DNA from: Triglochin maritima
Lineage: Eukaryota > Streptophyta > Magnoliopsida > Alismatales > Juncaginaceae
NCBI GenBank assembly: GCA_963682175.1
Contig: OY821781.1
Coordinates: forward strand, 37,585,254 to 37,649,253
DNA: 64,000 nucleotides
Direction: 5' to 3'
Shown: one piece after another, positions 47,601 to 60,426 of the stretch
How positions within the stretch are numbered: position 1 is the stretch's first letter
Layout: every line of letters begins with the position of its first letter
Notes under the pieces: model-generated
Seen by the model: the letters and a program-made list of their open reading frames with translations, nothing else
Databases searched by the model: none
Told to the model about the DNA's origin: nothing
Program-made: the position numbers and the translations under genes

Positions 47601-50600
47601 AACAAATGACAGAATAATTTGCACAATATAAAAGAAAAAAATGAAATACGGCACCAATAAAGCATATCAAACCAAATACTTATTGGTAAGAAAATCACTT
47701 GGTATAAAGTTCATGTGCAATTAAAGGTCTCACATGTCATCAAGCTTTTACGAAATTAGTGAGCACGTCAAGGACATGCATACATGAATATTTGCATACT
47801 TTCCACTCTAGGGGATTGTAATCAGGTAAGAAATTGGCTTATATCAAAGTTCTGCAGTTTGTCCTACAAAAGTTACTGTTCCAAGGCGTTGCACATGTTA
47901 TTCAAAACAAGGGCTAAGTCTGTATCTTGATAGAAGCCTTAGAGGATTGATGTCAAAGAAAAGAAAAAGGATAAAATTGAATAGTTTTACAAAAAAAAGG
48001 GCAACAGGTGGTGTTAAAATTATGTATGTAGGAAAGGAAACAGGTAGTGAATCAGCTGCACTAAAGTAAAGCATTATTATTATTATTTAAGAAAAAAAGT
48101 ATGTTTACCCGCACAAAATTTTCATATTTGTGATGTATTATTATCGAGTATCCCATGTATACATACTTATCAAGTACCTGAAGAAGTGAGCTCCAATAAT
48201 CCTATCCTGCGAACTTGTTTTCTCTCCAACAACATGTAGGTCAATAGTAGATGTGTTGGTCGCTAAAATGCAGTGCGGAGAGCAAGCCTTCTCAATTTCA
48301 CTAAATATTGATTGTTTAAGAGGAACTTTCTCGATAACAGCCTATTAGCAGAAAAAATGATCATATATCAGAGAAACAGGTAGGAATTGGCATCCACAAA
48401 TTCCAAACAAACATATGTCATAATAGGTAAACCAAGTTGAGGAGATGGTATGTAACAACTCATCGATTTGCAACAGAACTAGAGTACTTTATCATACACT
48501 GCGATTTGGAATGTAAATTTACTGAGAGAATAACCTCTATAACCATATCAACACGTCTAAACTCTGAGTAGTCCAGGACACCCTTCAAAAGTGATAGAGT
48601 ATGATTCATCTTATCCTTAGACATTGCTCCTTTTTTTACAAGACCATCAAGATTTGCTGGCAAGATGAAAGTATAAAATTACTCAATAGTGTGAAACTAT
48701 ACATTCATGACTCACAAGTGAGGACAAACTAAGAAATATGCACAAATGTGGAGCCTAACCCAAGACTCGCTCCACATTACATGGATACCTGTTATCATTT
48801 TTATCCCCTTCTGCAGGTAGTCAGAATTTATCTCCTTCAGAAGAACAGAGATATTGCTCCTGAGAAGAGCAGTAGCTATGCCAGAGCCCATTAAACCTCC
48901 ACCAATAACAGCAACTTTGCTTATACGGCGTGGTTTTAGTCCAACATCAGTCACTTTTGGTACCTGACATGTTCGAATAGTGCCCCCAAAACTAGTGAAA
49001 ACTTGATCAGCATAAACAGATATATAGATATGGATATAGCAACGTACTAAGGTGATTTTAAATGTGTCAGAACTCAACGACCCACATTTCAGGGTAACAG
49101 ATGGTATTAATGGTTATCATATGAAAAGTTAACACAATCATATTCTCATGTTTCCAATGTATTCCAACATCGGCGTAGTATTGGGGCCAGCAAGGTCGTC
49201 GAAGACAAAAAAAAGGCCGCCCTCTTATTTCCAATTTAGAGCCTTTTTGTCAACATTGGTAGTGAAAATATTACTATACAAACTTAAAAACATATATGTT
49301 CTTTTTTTATCATTAAAATTAAAACAGAGAGATGTGCATGGGCAAATAAAACATTTATCTTTAAAAATAACACGTCTTTACAATGTTGGCTCACGTCTTT
49401 ACAATGTTGGCTTGAACAAAGAGCAACAAGAAATGTGATTGAACTTTCAACCATGAATGTAGAAAAATCATTGCAATATGTAATGCATCGTCAAAGAATA
49501 CATAAAATTCATAGCAATAGATAACCGCAGTAAAAACTGGTGACCTACAAAGTAGTCTTGACTCTTGGCCTCACTAAATACAAAGATTAGAAGAAATAAC
49601 ATTTCTACAAGAAAAAGGTAGCAACTGATTAAAAAAACAAGAGAAAGGCAGACAGGGTTCACTAACTTCAGTTAGATATCAATTAACAAGATACAAACAG
49701 TACAGATTCACAGTTAAACCCTCTCAAGAAGAATTGCCATTACACAAGCACTTCAGATCACTTCTCATGGCTCCAAAATGAAACAATGGTAGTCCAATAT
49801 CATGAGTAGCACCATCCCGTGATATCTCCGCATCGCAACTTTCTTGTCACCTATTCACTTAGGGAACCCAATGTGGAGGAGTTACCCATCATGGGAGAAC
49901 AAATCATCACAATGACAACTCGTTCTTTCAACCATCAATATTCTCAGGGACGCCAATATAATCGAAAAATATCTAATTTTGCAGAGGGTGTGAGACTACC
50001 ATATGTGATGAAGTGTCTGGGTTTGTGTGTGAGTATCCTAGCACAAAAGAAGTGAAAATGCCTTGTTTTCCTAGGAAAAAAGACTCTAGTTGCAATTTTC
50101 AGATTTGTGCTAGAATTGAAAGCAGAAGAACCACAAAACTTCATTCATGGACAAAATTAACAAGTGAATGTCTGTACAGTGTACATCAGACTTACAAGCA
50201 GCAAAAGAACCTAGGAATATTAGGTAGGAGATGAAACTGAAAATATCCAAAACGGCTACTCTTATAGTACACAACCAAAAGAAACAAACATAAGTACACA
50301 CTACTGTATTAGAAGATTGTATATTAGTATCTCTCCTTAATTCCTAGTTCATCATGTTGCTTTAACATTATCTTTTGTCTAGCATCAGTTACAGTTTGGC
50401 CAATCTTTTGAATCTCACATCATTATAACATCAAAGCAAGTTGTGAAGCATTAATTGTATTAAGCAACTAGCGAACCACTGTGAATAACAGGATAACAGG
50501 GAAACCAACCACATAACCTTGGAATTCATAATCAAAATATTACCTTGGAAGTTGTTCGTTGAGCGAAAAATACATGAACCAGGCCTTTTGCGGTGCTTGA

Positions 50601-53600
50601 TAGTACTAATTCCTTGAAAACTTGCGCCTCCTGAATACCATAAATATTTTAGAAATAGGATCAAAACTTTTCATTATTATTTAGAAGACAATTAATTAGT
50701 AAAATTTTGAAACAAGTAAAAAAAATCATCACCATTAAATATTGTAATCAGTAAGTTCTAAGGAGAACGTTTTAAACAAGAACCAATACAATAAGTAGCA
50801 AAAAATCATGGTTCATACTATATGCATAAGTTAAGAAAACATTATATTGAAGCTTGACGCACTTTTAGTGTACCAGCATATCCTCCAAAAAGTACACCCT
50901 CCTCGATTGCATCAAGGCAGACATTGTGCTGTGGCATGTTTGGTGCAATGTGTTTAGCCTGTTGTCTAGCAGCTTTTATTATATCACGTGCTTCCGCAAG
51001 TGAACCAAGTCTGTCAGTGCGACGAAGAGAACTAATCCATGGTTTTTGCCTATTGGCCATTTCAAGAGCCCATAGTCGTGAAACCGTGAGCAATTCACTG
51101 GGTGAAGCAAGAGCATCAATAAGACCAAGTTCCTTCCCTTGCTTGGCTGTAATTGTCTTCGAAAGCTGCAAATGGAGGTTAAAAGCACAAACTTCTCAGA
51201 CCAGAAAAGGTGCAAATTACAATTAAATGATACAAAATTAACATAGCTGAATTAATTAAACACAACAGCAAAAAAGAGTGAATATCAAGGGTTGAGGCCT
51301 TGAGGGTTAAGGTAAGATAAAGGTTGGACTTTGGAGATCATTAGTGAGAATGCTGATACGAGAGATGGAACAAAGATGACGAGGAATGACATTGTTATGG
51401 TTGACTGTTATAGCATGATAATGGGAGGACACAACCACCATGACAACCTTCAATCCCAAACTAGTTTGGGTAGGCTTGTTAAGAAACTCATCATGAGTAT
51501 TACAAAAATGGAAGTGGGAGGACAAAGAACAAAAAACATACTCTCGGGCCCAAATAAGAAAATGATACATAAACACATCATTGACAAGACACACCTGAGT
51601 CTACTGGAATCCGAAATACTATATCTAATCCTGATGAAAATTAATATTCTACAAACAAATTCAAAATTGTCACCTAACTAAATTCAGGTTCAACTTTCAA
51701 AACCCCAATTATTTAGTGATATTAGTCTCTTCATTCATGCATGGATAATAATATATATTGAAGAATGAGTATCTAACTCAAAACCAATTGGTTATGAGTG
51801 GAGGGATCCTACTGTTTGGTTTTTGGCTAATAATCGTTACTCCGTTTTGATGATTAACCAACATATCAATAAACACATGTATTATCTTAATATTATCGCT
51901 TGCATATATTGTATTCTCTAACGTTTCAGAAACCAAGTTTGACTTAACACAAGAAAATGAAGAATGAAGAGTAGATATGTTTTACATTTCTTTACGGTTG
52001 AGCAACAACTGGTCCGGTCTTTGGTCCGAGATCCGGAGCCAATTCGGTTCCGGTCCGGTCTGGAACAATCTGATTTTTTTTTTAATTTTAAGGTAATAAA
52101 ACCGGTTTTGGACCGGAACGGTTCGATATTTGGTCCGGGGTACAGAGCCAATCCAGTTCCGGTCTGGGTCGAACCAGTTGCTCAACCCTACATTTCTTGT
52201 ATATAGGCTACAATGTAACTTGACACTTGAAATCGATGTTTAATTGCATTGCATAACCCTTAAGAAACCTATAGAAGTCTCACATTCGAATCCATTTATT
52301 TTTGACTTCAATAGAAAATCGTCGAATCACATTAAAATCCTTAGAACAAGATTCTGTGCAAACCGGTCGACCGGTAGAACCATCTGGTTCGACCGGATTT
52401 CACCAGAGAGCCTCAGACTACCTTTTGTTTCTTAAACGGTCGACCCAATTCTTTTTTTCGTTTGACCAATTTTTTTTCTGGTTTCCCAGTCTAAATCGGT
52501 CGACCGAATGACCTCTTCTGTTCGACTATTTCTCCTTTGTCAACCGATAAGACTTAGTTCGACCGATACATATTTTCTAGTCTATTGTTTGTTGACACGT
52601 GTCCTTGTTAGTGTGACTTACGGTCGACCGAAATCTTGTTTTGTTCGACCGATTGTTTTTCCGTATTCTTCTTTAATATGACCGTTAAACTTGTCGTACA
52701 TACCAACGGTCGTATACACATACTCACCTAACCCCTCACTTAGATTTGATATTCCGGTCGACCGAAACTCCTTTAACGGTCGACCAGTCCTTAAAACTTC
52801 CCATCTCCAAGTATTACTGGAAGTTTCCTGTCAAACCCTCAACTTATTCGGTTCGACCGATTACCCATTTGCACAAATTTGTCTTAAACCAAATTTTCCA
52901 AACGGTTGACCGAAACTCTTTTTACGGTCGACCGATTCATGAAACTTCCTAGCTCCAATTATACTGGAAGTTTCCAGTCGAACACTTGATCCATTCCGTT
53001 CGACCGGTCACTTAAGTTCTAGCCCAGTTGGTTCGACCGTTTGCACATTTGCTCGACCGAAATGTTAATTTTCACATACCGGTCGACCGATTAACCCGAT
53101 CCGGTCGACCGTTAGTGTGCAGTTTTGTGTCCTGACTTTCACTGCTTTGTGTATTCTTACACAATTCTTTCCTTATTTAATCCTGACGGCTAGAATTAGT
53201 TTAGAGCATATAAATAGAGTTGAGAACACACTTCTAAGGTCATCAATCTTTCTTTAAGCTCAAATATCACTACTACTCTCAATTGTACAATATAAAACAT
53301 CAATATCGTGATATTGTCTCAGACGACAAGATCCAGTGCAATAATATGGATATCGAAAATAGCAACTTTAAAAATACACGCAAAAGGAGGTGTTTTAGAC
53401 ACCTTCACCGAAGGGAGAACAACAAGATTGAACAATATTTTGAACTAGTAGTTTGTTGATAAAAGACAATGCCACTCACCAACATCATTTCAATAGCCTT
53501 CGATAGCCCAATAAGTCTTGGAAGACGCTGGGTGCCTTTCATGTGAATCAGAGAAGAGGTGTGATTACAATTTTTACCATAACACACGCAATAACCCATA

Positions 53601-56600
53601 GCTAATTAAAAACAGTCCACAGAAAAATTGGACAGGTACCTCCAAAACCAGGAATTACTCCAAGGGTCAACTCTGGCAACCCAAGTTGAGCTTCAGGGGT
53701 GGAAATTCGAGCATGACAACCCTGCCAATAAATTAGCCAAGCCACAAATTTCATGAAGATGGAATCAGGGGCAAAAAAACTGAGAGAAGTCGAATATAGC
53801 ATACAAACACACACCATTGTCAGTTCCAAACCACCGCCAAGAGCGAGTGCTTGAATAGCTGCGACAGAAGGCTTCTTTCCATCTAACAAAAATAAAGAAT
53901 ACATGGTTACTTGGTTAGTAAGGAGCAAAAGGGAAAGAAGGCAAAAGTAAACCATCTCCCAGTACCAGATAAAACCAATCATAGGAACTATAATAAGCAA
54001 TATCCATGAGAAAATTAAAACAAAATTAACTTAAGACTTTCATCAGACAAGGTAATATATGGCTCAACAGATGTGGCACAGTTGCAAGTACGATGTGTGT
54101 GTGTGAGTATGCATTTGCCTGATATTTACTTGATGGAAGACTTTCATCACATCAAAGTATCAAAAACTATAATTTATAAAATCATAAAACAATAATAACC
54201 AAGAGAAATTACCTTCAACGATGTTGACTAATAGCTCAATTGATACATCTGGTAGAAGAGAAACGTCACCTGTCCGGCAGAAATATATGTAAGTACATGA
54301 TGCTACACCATAAAAGGAAATCAAACTCATGCTATGTATACAGTAACTGATAGAATGTTATGCATGTACCTGTAGCATGTACTTTCTCGAAAACATTGAT
54401 ATCAAAGCCGCCAGAAAATTTCCCAGCAGCACCTTTTCACCAAGAAAACATGAACACAGTAGTATCACGCAAATATTAATAAAAAAGTCAAGCATCCTAT
54501 TATAAGAAAATTTTCAAATGTGCCTTGACAACGTGAAATGCAGATTACAAAGATAGTAACTTTCAGTCAAAACTGTACTTCAGCCTTTTGAACTGATAGG
54601 TGTAATCAATACTCTAAATCGTGTCACAATTATTCAAATGCAACAAGCATGCAAAATAATAGAGGGAGGAAACAAGCTTAAAGAAGTGGGAGTTTAAGAA
54701 CACAAATAAACAACCCGAATTCTTCCAAACGTGTCACTTCAGAGGATCGCAAAATGGTTAAAACCAATCTTAACTATCAAATCTCTGAGAGAGAAAGAAG
54801 CCTCACCTGTGAGCACTATAGCTTTGACATCATCCCTGTTCATCACCTCCGTGTACATCTCCTTCAGTTCCCTGATTACTGCAACAATGAACAACCAAAA
54901 CAAACAAAAAACACAATTTGAGGTGGGGTTCCTACACCAAATCAAAGTCAGATCACCCAAAATGACAACAAATGACAAGAAAACATTTATTACAGAGATC
55001 ACAACGAAACACAAAATTACCCAAACACATAGTTTCAAAGCGAATTGCACTATATCAGTTCCAAGACTATCACCACGGCCACCAGTATACCAAAAAGAAA
55101 GGATTTGGAAGAAAAAAAGTTCCCTCACTAGTCACTACCATGACTACTACCACACAATACCACCAAACACCCTGAAAAAATGACAAATCAAAGTACAACA
55201 ACCACCAAAAGGATAAAGGATTCCGGGAACTTCTCTTTCAACCAAATGATAACTACCACATCAAACCACCAAATCATCCACAAACAGGCAATTTCAAAGC
55301 AAATTCCGCCAAAGAAGTCAACATCGCCAAGACCATTGACTAACAAGAAGAAAGGATTTGTGAAAATTGACCAACTATGTCTACTTCTTCAATTCCACGA
55401 CTCCAGCAAAATCAAACCACCAAAATAGCCAATTCGAAGCCAAGACTTTGAACTCATCAGAGTCCTGCCGAATTGAGACTGACATCATCATCCAAGCCCT
55501 CGGTCAACAGAAAAACAAAGGATTTTGCAACTTTCTCTAATCTTACAATAACAAAAAAAATCAAGCAACAAACATTTCCAAATGAAAACTTCACCAAAAT
55601 CAAACTCAAAAGCAGTCAAACAACTCGGACTAACATCCTCAATGGTCAATGCAAGAACTAGTCATCAAAAAACAAAGGATCTGACAAGCTTCTCCATATA
55701 TCCCACAGTTCCCACATCAACCCACCAAAAGCACAACTCCAAGACTGAAATCAATCGAGTCAAGACTCGAAACCCAAAAAGCACCACGTATTGTCGAGAA
55801 ATTCCGAAGGTCGAGAAACAAGCAATGTGTACGACATGAGGGCATTGACAGGCAAAATCAAGATCACGATCAAAGTCACATGATTTCGCATGATTCCTAA
55901 AACACAGCCCACCAAAACTGTCCAAAAAACACGATTCCAATTTTTTAAACCCACCAAATTGAACTCACACGTATCACCTGAAACCTCAAATATTCTCAAA
56001 ATGAAGACAGTGATCGTACTGGACGAGAGGTCACTAACAGGCAGTTTCGGGACCAAAATCAAATCACATGATTTCCACACTATTCCTCCAACATCAACCG
56101 ACTCAAACTGCAAAACAAGACAATTCCAACACCAAAACAGCACCACCATATGGAACTCGAACCCATTAAAACAAAACAAAGACGTTTGAGATCTATCTCG
56201 ACGGTGCAAGGGCATTAACGGCAAATTTGGTATCCTACAGCACAAACACACCAAAACCATCAAAAAACCGATGAATTTGAGATCAAAATCAATTTCTTTG
56301 CATGATTCATACATAATTCCTCACATGATTCCCAAAACATAACCACCAAAACAGCCTCAATCATCTAAAAATCCCCAAAAATCCAAAAAAAAAAATGAAA
56401 ATTCCAAGGAATTGGATCATACTGGACGCTGCAAGGCCATCACCGGTCAGATTCGAAATCAAAACCAAAATCCTACACCAAAACAGAAAAAATCACAAAT
56501 CCAACACCAAAACACAAATATCAAACTCAAAACAACCTGAGATCACCTAAAACCCCTAAAAACCAATAATCTCAAAACGAAGACAGTGAGCTGCAAGGAC

Positions 56601-57176
56601 GTTAACGGGTGAATTTGAGATGAAACTCAAAATCTCGCAATATAACAACCAAAAACGCCAAAAAACCACAACTCCAACACCTAAATCGAACTCAAAGACA
56701 CCAAAACAAACCTCAAATCACCAAGAAATCCCAAAAAAATATGAAAGTTCAACGAATTGCACCGTACTGGACACCACAAAGCTCTCACCGGTGGAATCCG
56801 GGGTCAAAACCAAAATCCTACACGAAAACCGCAAAAAAACACAATTCAAACACAAAAACAACCTCAGATCACCGAAAAATCCAAAAACAAACTGAAAATT
56901 CCACGAAATTTAACCATACTGGACGCCACAAAGCTCTCACAGGTGGAATCAGAGATCAAAACCAAAATCCTACACGAAAGCAGCAAAAAACCACAATTCC
57001 AACACGAAAACCACCAAACCAACCTCAGATCACCGAAAAAATCCAAAAAAAAGAAGAAAAAATCGACGGAATCCGATCGTACTGGATGGAGCGAGGGCGT
57101 TGACGGGGGGATTAGAGATGGTGATGAGCGCGACGCCATCGGCTCCGACCTCGAGCGAGAGTCCCACTTTCGCCAT
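44658..57176 (-). CDS. AIM1: Peroxisomal multifunctional protein, AIM1/MFP type
   Basis: The enzyme combines 2-trans-enoyl-CoA hydratase and L-3-hydroxyacyl-CoA dehydrogenase in peroxisomal beta-oxidation, needed for fatty-acid breakdown and jasmonate and benzoate synthesis (family knowledge). Eighteen exons: 57083-57176, 54807-54878, 54370-54432, 54213-54269, 53815-53882, 53640-53721, 53480-53535, 50863-51165, 50544-50630, 48789-48963, 48535-48656, 48178-48341, 47292-47546, 46679-46800, 46469-46590, 46240-46388, 45245-45383, 44658-44708. They total 2181 nt, 726 codons plus stop, the length of plant MFPs. Hydratase motifs: [35 protein letters not shown]. Dehydrogenase: NAD site [17 protein letters not shown], then HFFS and [25 protein letters not shown] and [15 protein letters not shown] favour AIM1 over MFP2. 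The C-terminus SSRARL ends in a PTS1-like ARL. No defect seen; introns hold MITE and LTR relics and an exon-derived array. Confidence 0.92.
49078..50543. other. AIM1 intron 9, no repeat recognised
   Basis: Most of the 1.6-kb intron between the exons at 50544 and 48963. AT-rich, no convincing coding segment or mobile element end. Confidence 0.45.
51993..52190. mobile_element. hAT-type MITE filled with GGTCCGG-like repeats, in AIM1 intron 7
   Basis: 198 bp with a perfect 8-bp duplication CATTTCTT (51985-51992 and 52191-52198). Ends are TACGGTTGAGCAAC and, as reverse complement, TAGGGTTGAGCAAC. The inside has GGTCCGG, GTTCCGGTCC and their inverses around a T-rich spacer. It is a diverged sister of the elements at 6512 and 12966. 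Confidence 0.85.
52199..53400 (+). mobile_element. LTR-like relic with many GGTCGACC palindromes, in AIM1 intron 7
   Basis: From 52360 to 53110 there are about eight GGTCGACC sites, mostly as CGGTCGACCG or close variants, plus degenerate forms (GTTCGACCG, GGTTGACCG). Downstream, near 53210, CATATAAATAG looks like an LTR TATA box followed by GAGAACACACTTCTAAGG-type leader sequence. It resembles the U3 of the copia LTR in motif but not in the surrounding sequence, so it is probably a solo LTR or fragment of another family. I could not fix its ends. Confidence 0.5.
55050..57082 (-). repeat. AIM1 intron 1: tandem array derived from the exon 1/donor junction
   Basis: On the minus strand, exon 1 ends ...CTCCATCCA followed by donor GTACGATCGG (cut at 57083/57082). 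Sequences like this recur downstream in the intron with TCCAGTAC or TCCAGTAT at about 56916-56923, 56764-56771, 56419-56426 and 56016-56023, each preceded by words matching exon 1 (ATCTCTGATTCCACC, ACCGGTGAGAGC versus ATCTCTAATCCCCCC, GTCAACGCC) and followed by TTTGGATTTTTCGGTGAT-type intron sequence. Further, more diverged units lie near 56590, 56200 and 55830. Spacing is 150-220 bp. The array is T/G-rich on the sense strand. The open frames seen across it on the plus strand are low-complexity and not genes. Confidence 0.75.
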
Positions 57177-57925
57177 GTCGAATCCGACCCAAAAACGAGG
57201 GTTTCGTCGTTGACAGAAAGATCAGAAGAGAGCAGTGTTTCCGCCGAGCACGGGAGAGTATTTATAGGGTGGAGGTGAAATTTGGGGAAATTTTACGGCG
57301 ACCCCTGCAGAAGTGGGGTTTATCGTATGGGTTAATTGATTGTGTGCCGTTAGAAAACAACGAAATCGTTTTTTACTATTGTTGTATCACTATTTATTTC
57401 CGATGATACAAGAATAGTAGAAAAGTAATTTAGTTATTTTTCAGTGGCACAAAAAAAATAATTTCCTCGTATTTGCGGTGAGTGGTCAATTTCTTAGAGG
57501 ACATGAGTATACCATACGAAATGTTTTTGTAATTTTGTAGTTTAGTTGATATACTTTATGTGATTAATATTGAATAAAATAACAAGGAAAATGCACATTT
57601 TTCATGGAATTGACATCTTTTTCTTTAAGTGGACTGGTTTAAGTGTCCATTCGTGTTGGAGTCAAATGTTTAGTTATTTTTTAACTTTCGATTTAATTGG
57701 ACTAAATTAACGTGGTTCATATAAATTATTTGTAATTCTTATTTATTGTGAATTAACAGAAAGTTGTATAGGTATTAGATCACAAATTAATTTAGAACAA
57801 CCTCTGTCCTCATGAGTGACAACGATATGGCTCCCTTATCATGCTTAACGTGAGAGCCTCTTTTGAGGTTTTAGTGTAATATTAATGTTGACATGTTAAA
57901 CATGTTTTGCAACTCAATTAATTTA
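57177..57925. promoter_or_regulatory. AIM1 promoter region with TATA box
   Basis: On the minus strand CTATAAATA at 57259-57267 lies about 83 bp upstream of the AIM1 ATG, a normal plant distance. The remainder to 57925 is AT-rich, with nothing else recognised. Confidence 0.65.
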
Positions 57926-58079
57926 GGGAACTACTATTCGTCGCCGGAAAACTACTTAAATCGCCCCAAAAATGACATTTTTGCCCTTAACAAATCAATT
58001 AATACCGATTTCGTCCCGTGTCTTTAAATAAGGTGTTTGACTTAGTTTTACTCACATTCCTAGTACCAACACCACGAAA

Positions 58080-60386
58080 ATGTCTGGCGAAGCACCTGAA
58101 TCCGGCGAGGTAACTGGGGCGGAATTTTTTTCACGACTCGGGCGTCTAGCTAAACCGCCTCCACCAAGGTGGAGGCGTTTGCCTAACACGCCTCCACATA
58201 GGTGGAGGCGGTTTAGACAGACGCCTCCACCTTGGTAGAGGCGGTTTAGCCAGACGCCCGTTTTTTTGTTTTTTTTTAATTTTCTGTTAAATTCAAATTT
58301 TTCAGGTTCCGTTTCAAGATTTCGGTGGTGATGGAGTAGATTACAGTGAGCTTTTTGACAGTAAAGAAATATTTACAACAATCGAGGAAGGTTGTAAATA
58401 GGCGAAACAAGTTGCAATAGGAGCCATTTTTTTTTGGTTATATCATCATACAAACTGAAAGCAGATAACCGGATGGATTGTTACCTCAGATGTGATCGCA
58501 GACGTGAGATGAGTTCTCGTGATACGAGTATTGCACTGCGAAAGAATACGAAAAGAAAATGTTGCGGTTGTCGGTTTTTGGTAAAAGTGGTGGAGCGACG
58601 AGATCGTGATGGATGGGTTATTGTTTCTAGTAGCATGTTTGGGCAGCACAACCACCCATTGACAGTTTATTCAGAGGGTCACCGACAGGTCAGCGGACTT
58701 AGTGCTGGGGCAAAGCAAATTGTTCGGGATATGACAGAGACACAAGCAAGGCCCCGTAACATTTTGTTGGCGGTAAAGAAGAAATTTCCGGACGATAATC
58801 CTAATCAAAGGCACATTTACAACTTCAGAGAGTACATGAGGAGGACGAAATCTGAAGACAGGAATCCCGCGCAGCAGTTTCTCAGAGAGGCAGTGCAGCA
58901 TAAGTATTTGCATTGGATTGTGGCAGATGAAGAAACTAATGTCTTGACTCACGCATTTTTGGCACATCCGACTTCAGTTCAGTTGTTGCGTACATACCCA
59001 TTCGTGATTTGTATGGATTCGACGTATAAGACGAACAAGTACAAGATGCCTTTGTTTGAGATGGTTGGGGTTACTCCAACAAATATGAATTTCCTCGTCG
59101 GATATGCGATTTTGCAGGATGAGACCGAGTCTAGTTACCGGTGGGTGTTGGAGAGGTTGCGAGATCTGTTATTGGATATTGTTAGCCCGACAGCAATAAT
59201 TACGGACCGGGAGATGGGTCTGATGCGACCAGTGGCAGAGGTTTTTCCTGAGTCAGCTCATTTACTATGCACCTGACATATCAACAAAGACGTGTACAAC
59301 TACGCATACCACGTATTCGGCAAGGAGAAGCAGCTTGCAGAGAGTTTTAGACGTGGAAGATGGAGGAGAGTCATGCTTTTTGATTCACAGACGGATTATG
59401 ATAGAGCAGTCCGTAATCTGAAGGATTCTTACAGTTCCTGGCCAGTGCTGACGAAGTATGTGGAAGACACGTGGTTGGTGCATAAGGAAAAATTCGTGTT
59501 GAATTGGACGAATCAAGTTCTTCATTTCGGCAACACTACGAACTGCAGGGTGGAAAGTGCACATTCGGCTCTGAAAGAGTGGATCACTACATCGACTGCC
59601 GCTCTCGACACTCTTTTCGACCGCGTGAACTCGTCTATTGAAATGCAGCTGACGAATATTCGGAACTTTCTTGAAGATTCGAGACGTCGAAATTTGGCAC
59701 ATTACATAGGTCCTATGTTTCAGCATATAAATGGCCGAGTTTCGCATCACTGCTTGTCGTTAATGACTCAGGAGTTGAAGAGAATGCAAGACCTAAGTGA
59801 TGAAATTGAATATCGTTGTGGGTGTGCTTTCCTGACAACACATGCGATTCCTTGTGCCTGTACCATGTACGAGTGTTTCGCGTCAAGTGATGGAATTTAT
59901 TTAGAGCAGATTCATCCATTCTAGAAAACACTTGTTATCGGAGAAGGAGTCCAGATGTCAGAGTTTGTTGATCAGTCAGCACAAGACGTCGAGCATTTTC
60001 GGAAGCTAGTGGATGAGATCTCGGAGGGCGACCCTGCAGTAATTCGTAGTGCCTCTCGTATTTTATACGAACAATTACACCCCGATCAGTCGAACTATGG
60101 AGAACCCGAAGAAAATACTAAGGTACGAGGTCGACCTAGGGGAAAGTCGACACGTCGGGACCCGAGTGCCTTCGAGTATGCTGAGCGAGGTCGTGGTCGG
60201 TCTGGCAGTAGTGGGAGCAGGGGTCGTGGTCGGTCTGGCAGTAGTGGGAGCAGGGGTCGTCGGTCTAATTCGTCTCGATCGTCTTTGAATACGGGCACAG
60301 GATCTTCTGATATGTCGATATCTTTGTTGTTATGTTATTTAATATATATTAGTAATCTAAATGTGGTTGAATATATTATCTCCTAA
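58080..60386 (+). pseudogene. MULE transposase (FAR1/MULE/SWIM), nonsense-riddled
   Basis: Exon 1 is 58080-58109 (MSGEAPESGE), intron 58110-58305, then one long coding stretch. It contains the FAR1-type zinc domain (CGCRFLVKVVERRDRDGW, QHNHPLTVYSEGH), the DDE core (VICMDSTYKTNKYKMPLFEM, AIITDREMGLM) and a SWIM finger CGCAFLTTHAIPCAC. Then comes an Arg/Ser/Gly-rich linker with RGRSGSSGSRG twice. Breaks: TAG at 58399-58401, one base lost in the T-run near 58425 relative to copy 2, TGA at 59274-59276 in the otherwise continuous LLCT/HINKD block, and TAG at 59922-59924. In copy 2 the first of these is TGG. Such transposases gave rise to the FHY3/FAR1 regulators of plants, but this copy clearly belongs to a transposon and cannot make a full protein. 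Confidence 0.88.
58132..58264. repeat. GC-rich nested hairpins in the MULE first intron
   Basis: Copies of CGCCTCCACC and GGTGGAGGCG alternate three times. The outer words CGGGCGTCTAGCTAAACC and GGTTTAGCCAGACGCCCG make the whole block one large palindrome. Matching blocks in the other copies (9860-9945 and 62660-62725) have different numbers of units. Confidence 0.8.
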
Positions 60387-60426
60387 TTTTGTTGTTTTAA
60401 TGAATTGTTATTTACCTATCTTACAG

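Noticed and set aside
54731..57278. Several plus-strand open frames of 80-180 codons over AIM1 intron 1
   Set aside because: They are rich in Lys, Asn, Thr, Gln and Pro because the DNA is A/C-rich and repetitive. They lie across an intron and overlap exon 1 in antisense; no domain is visible.
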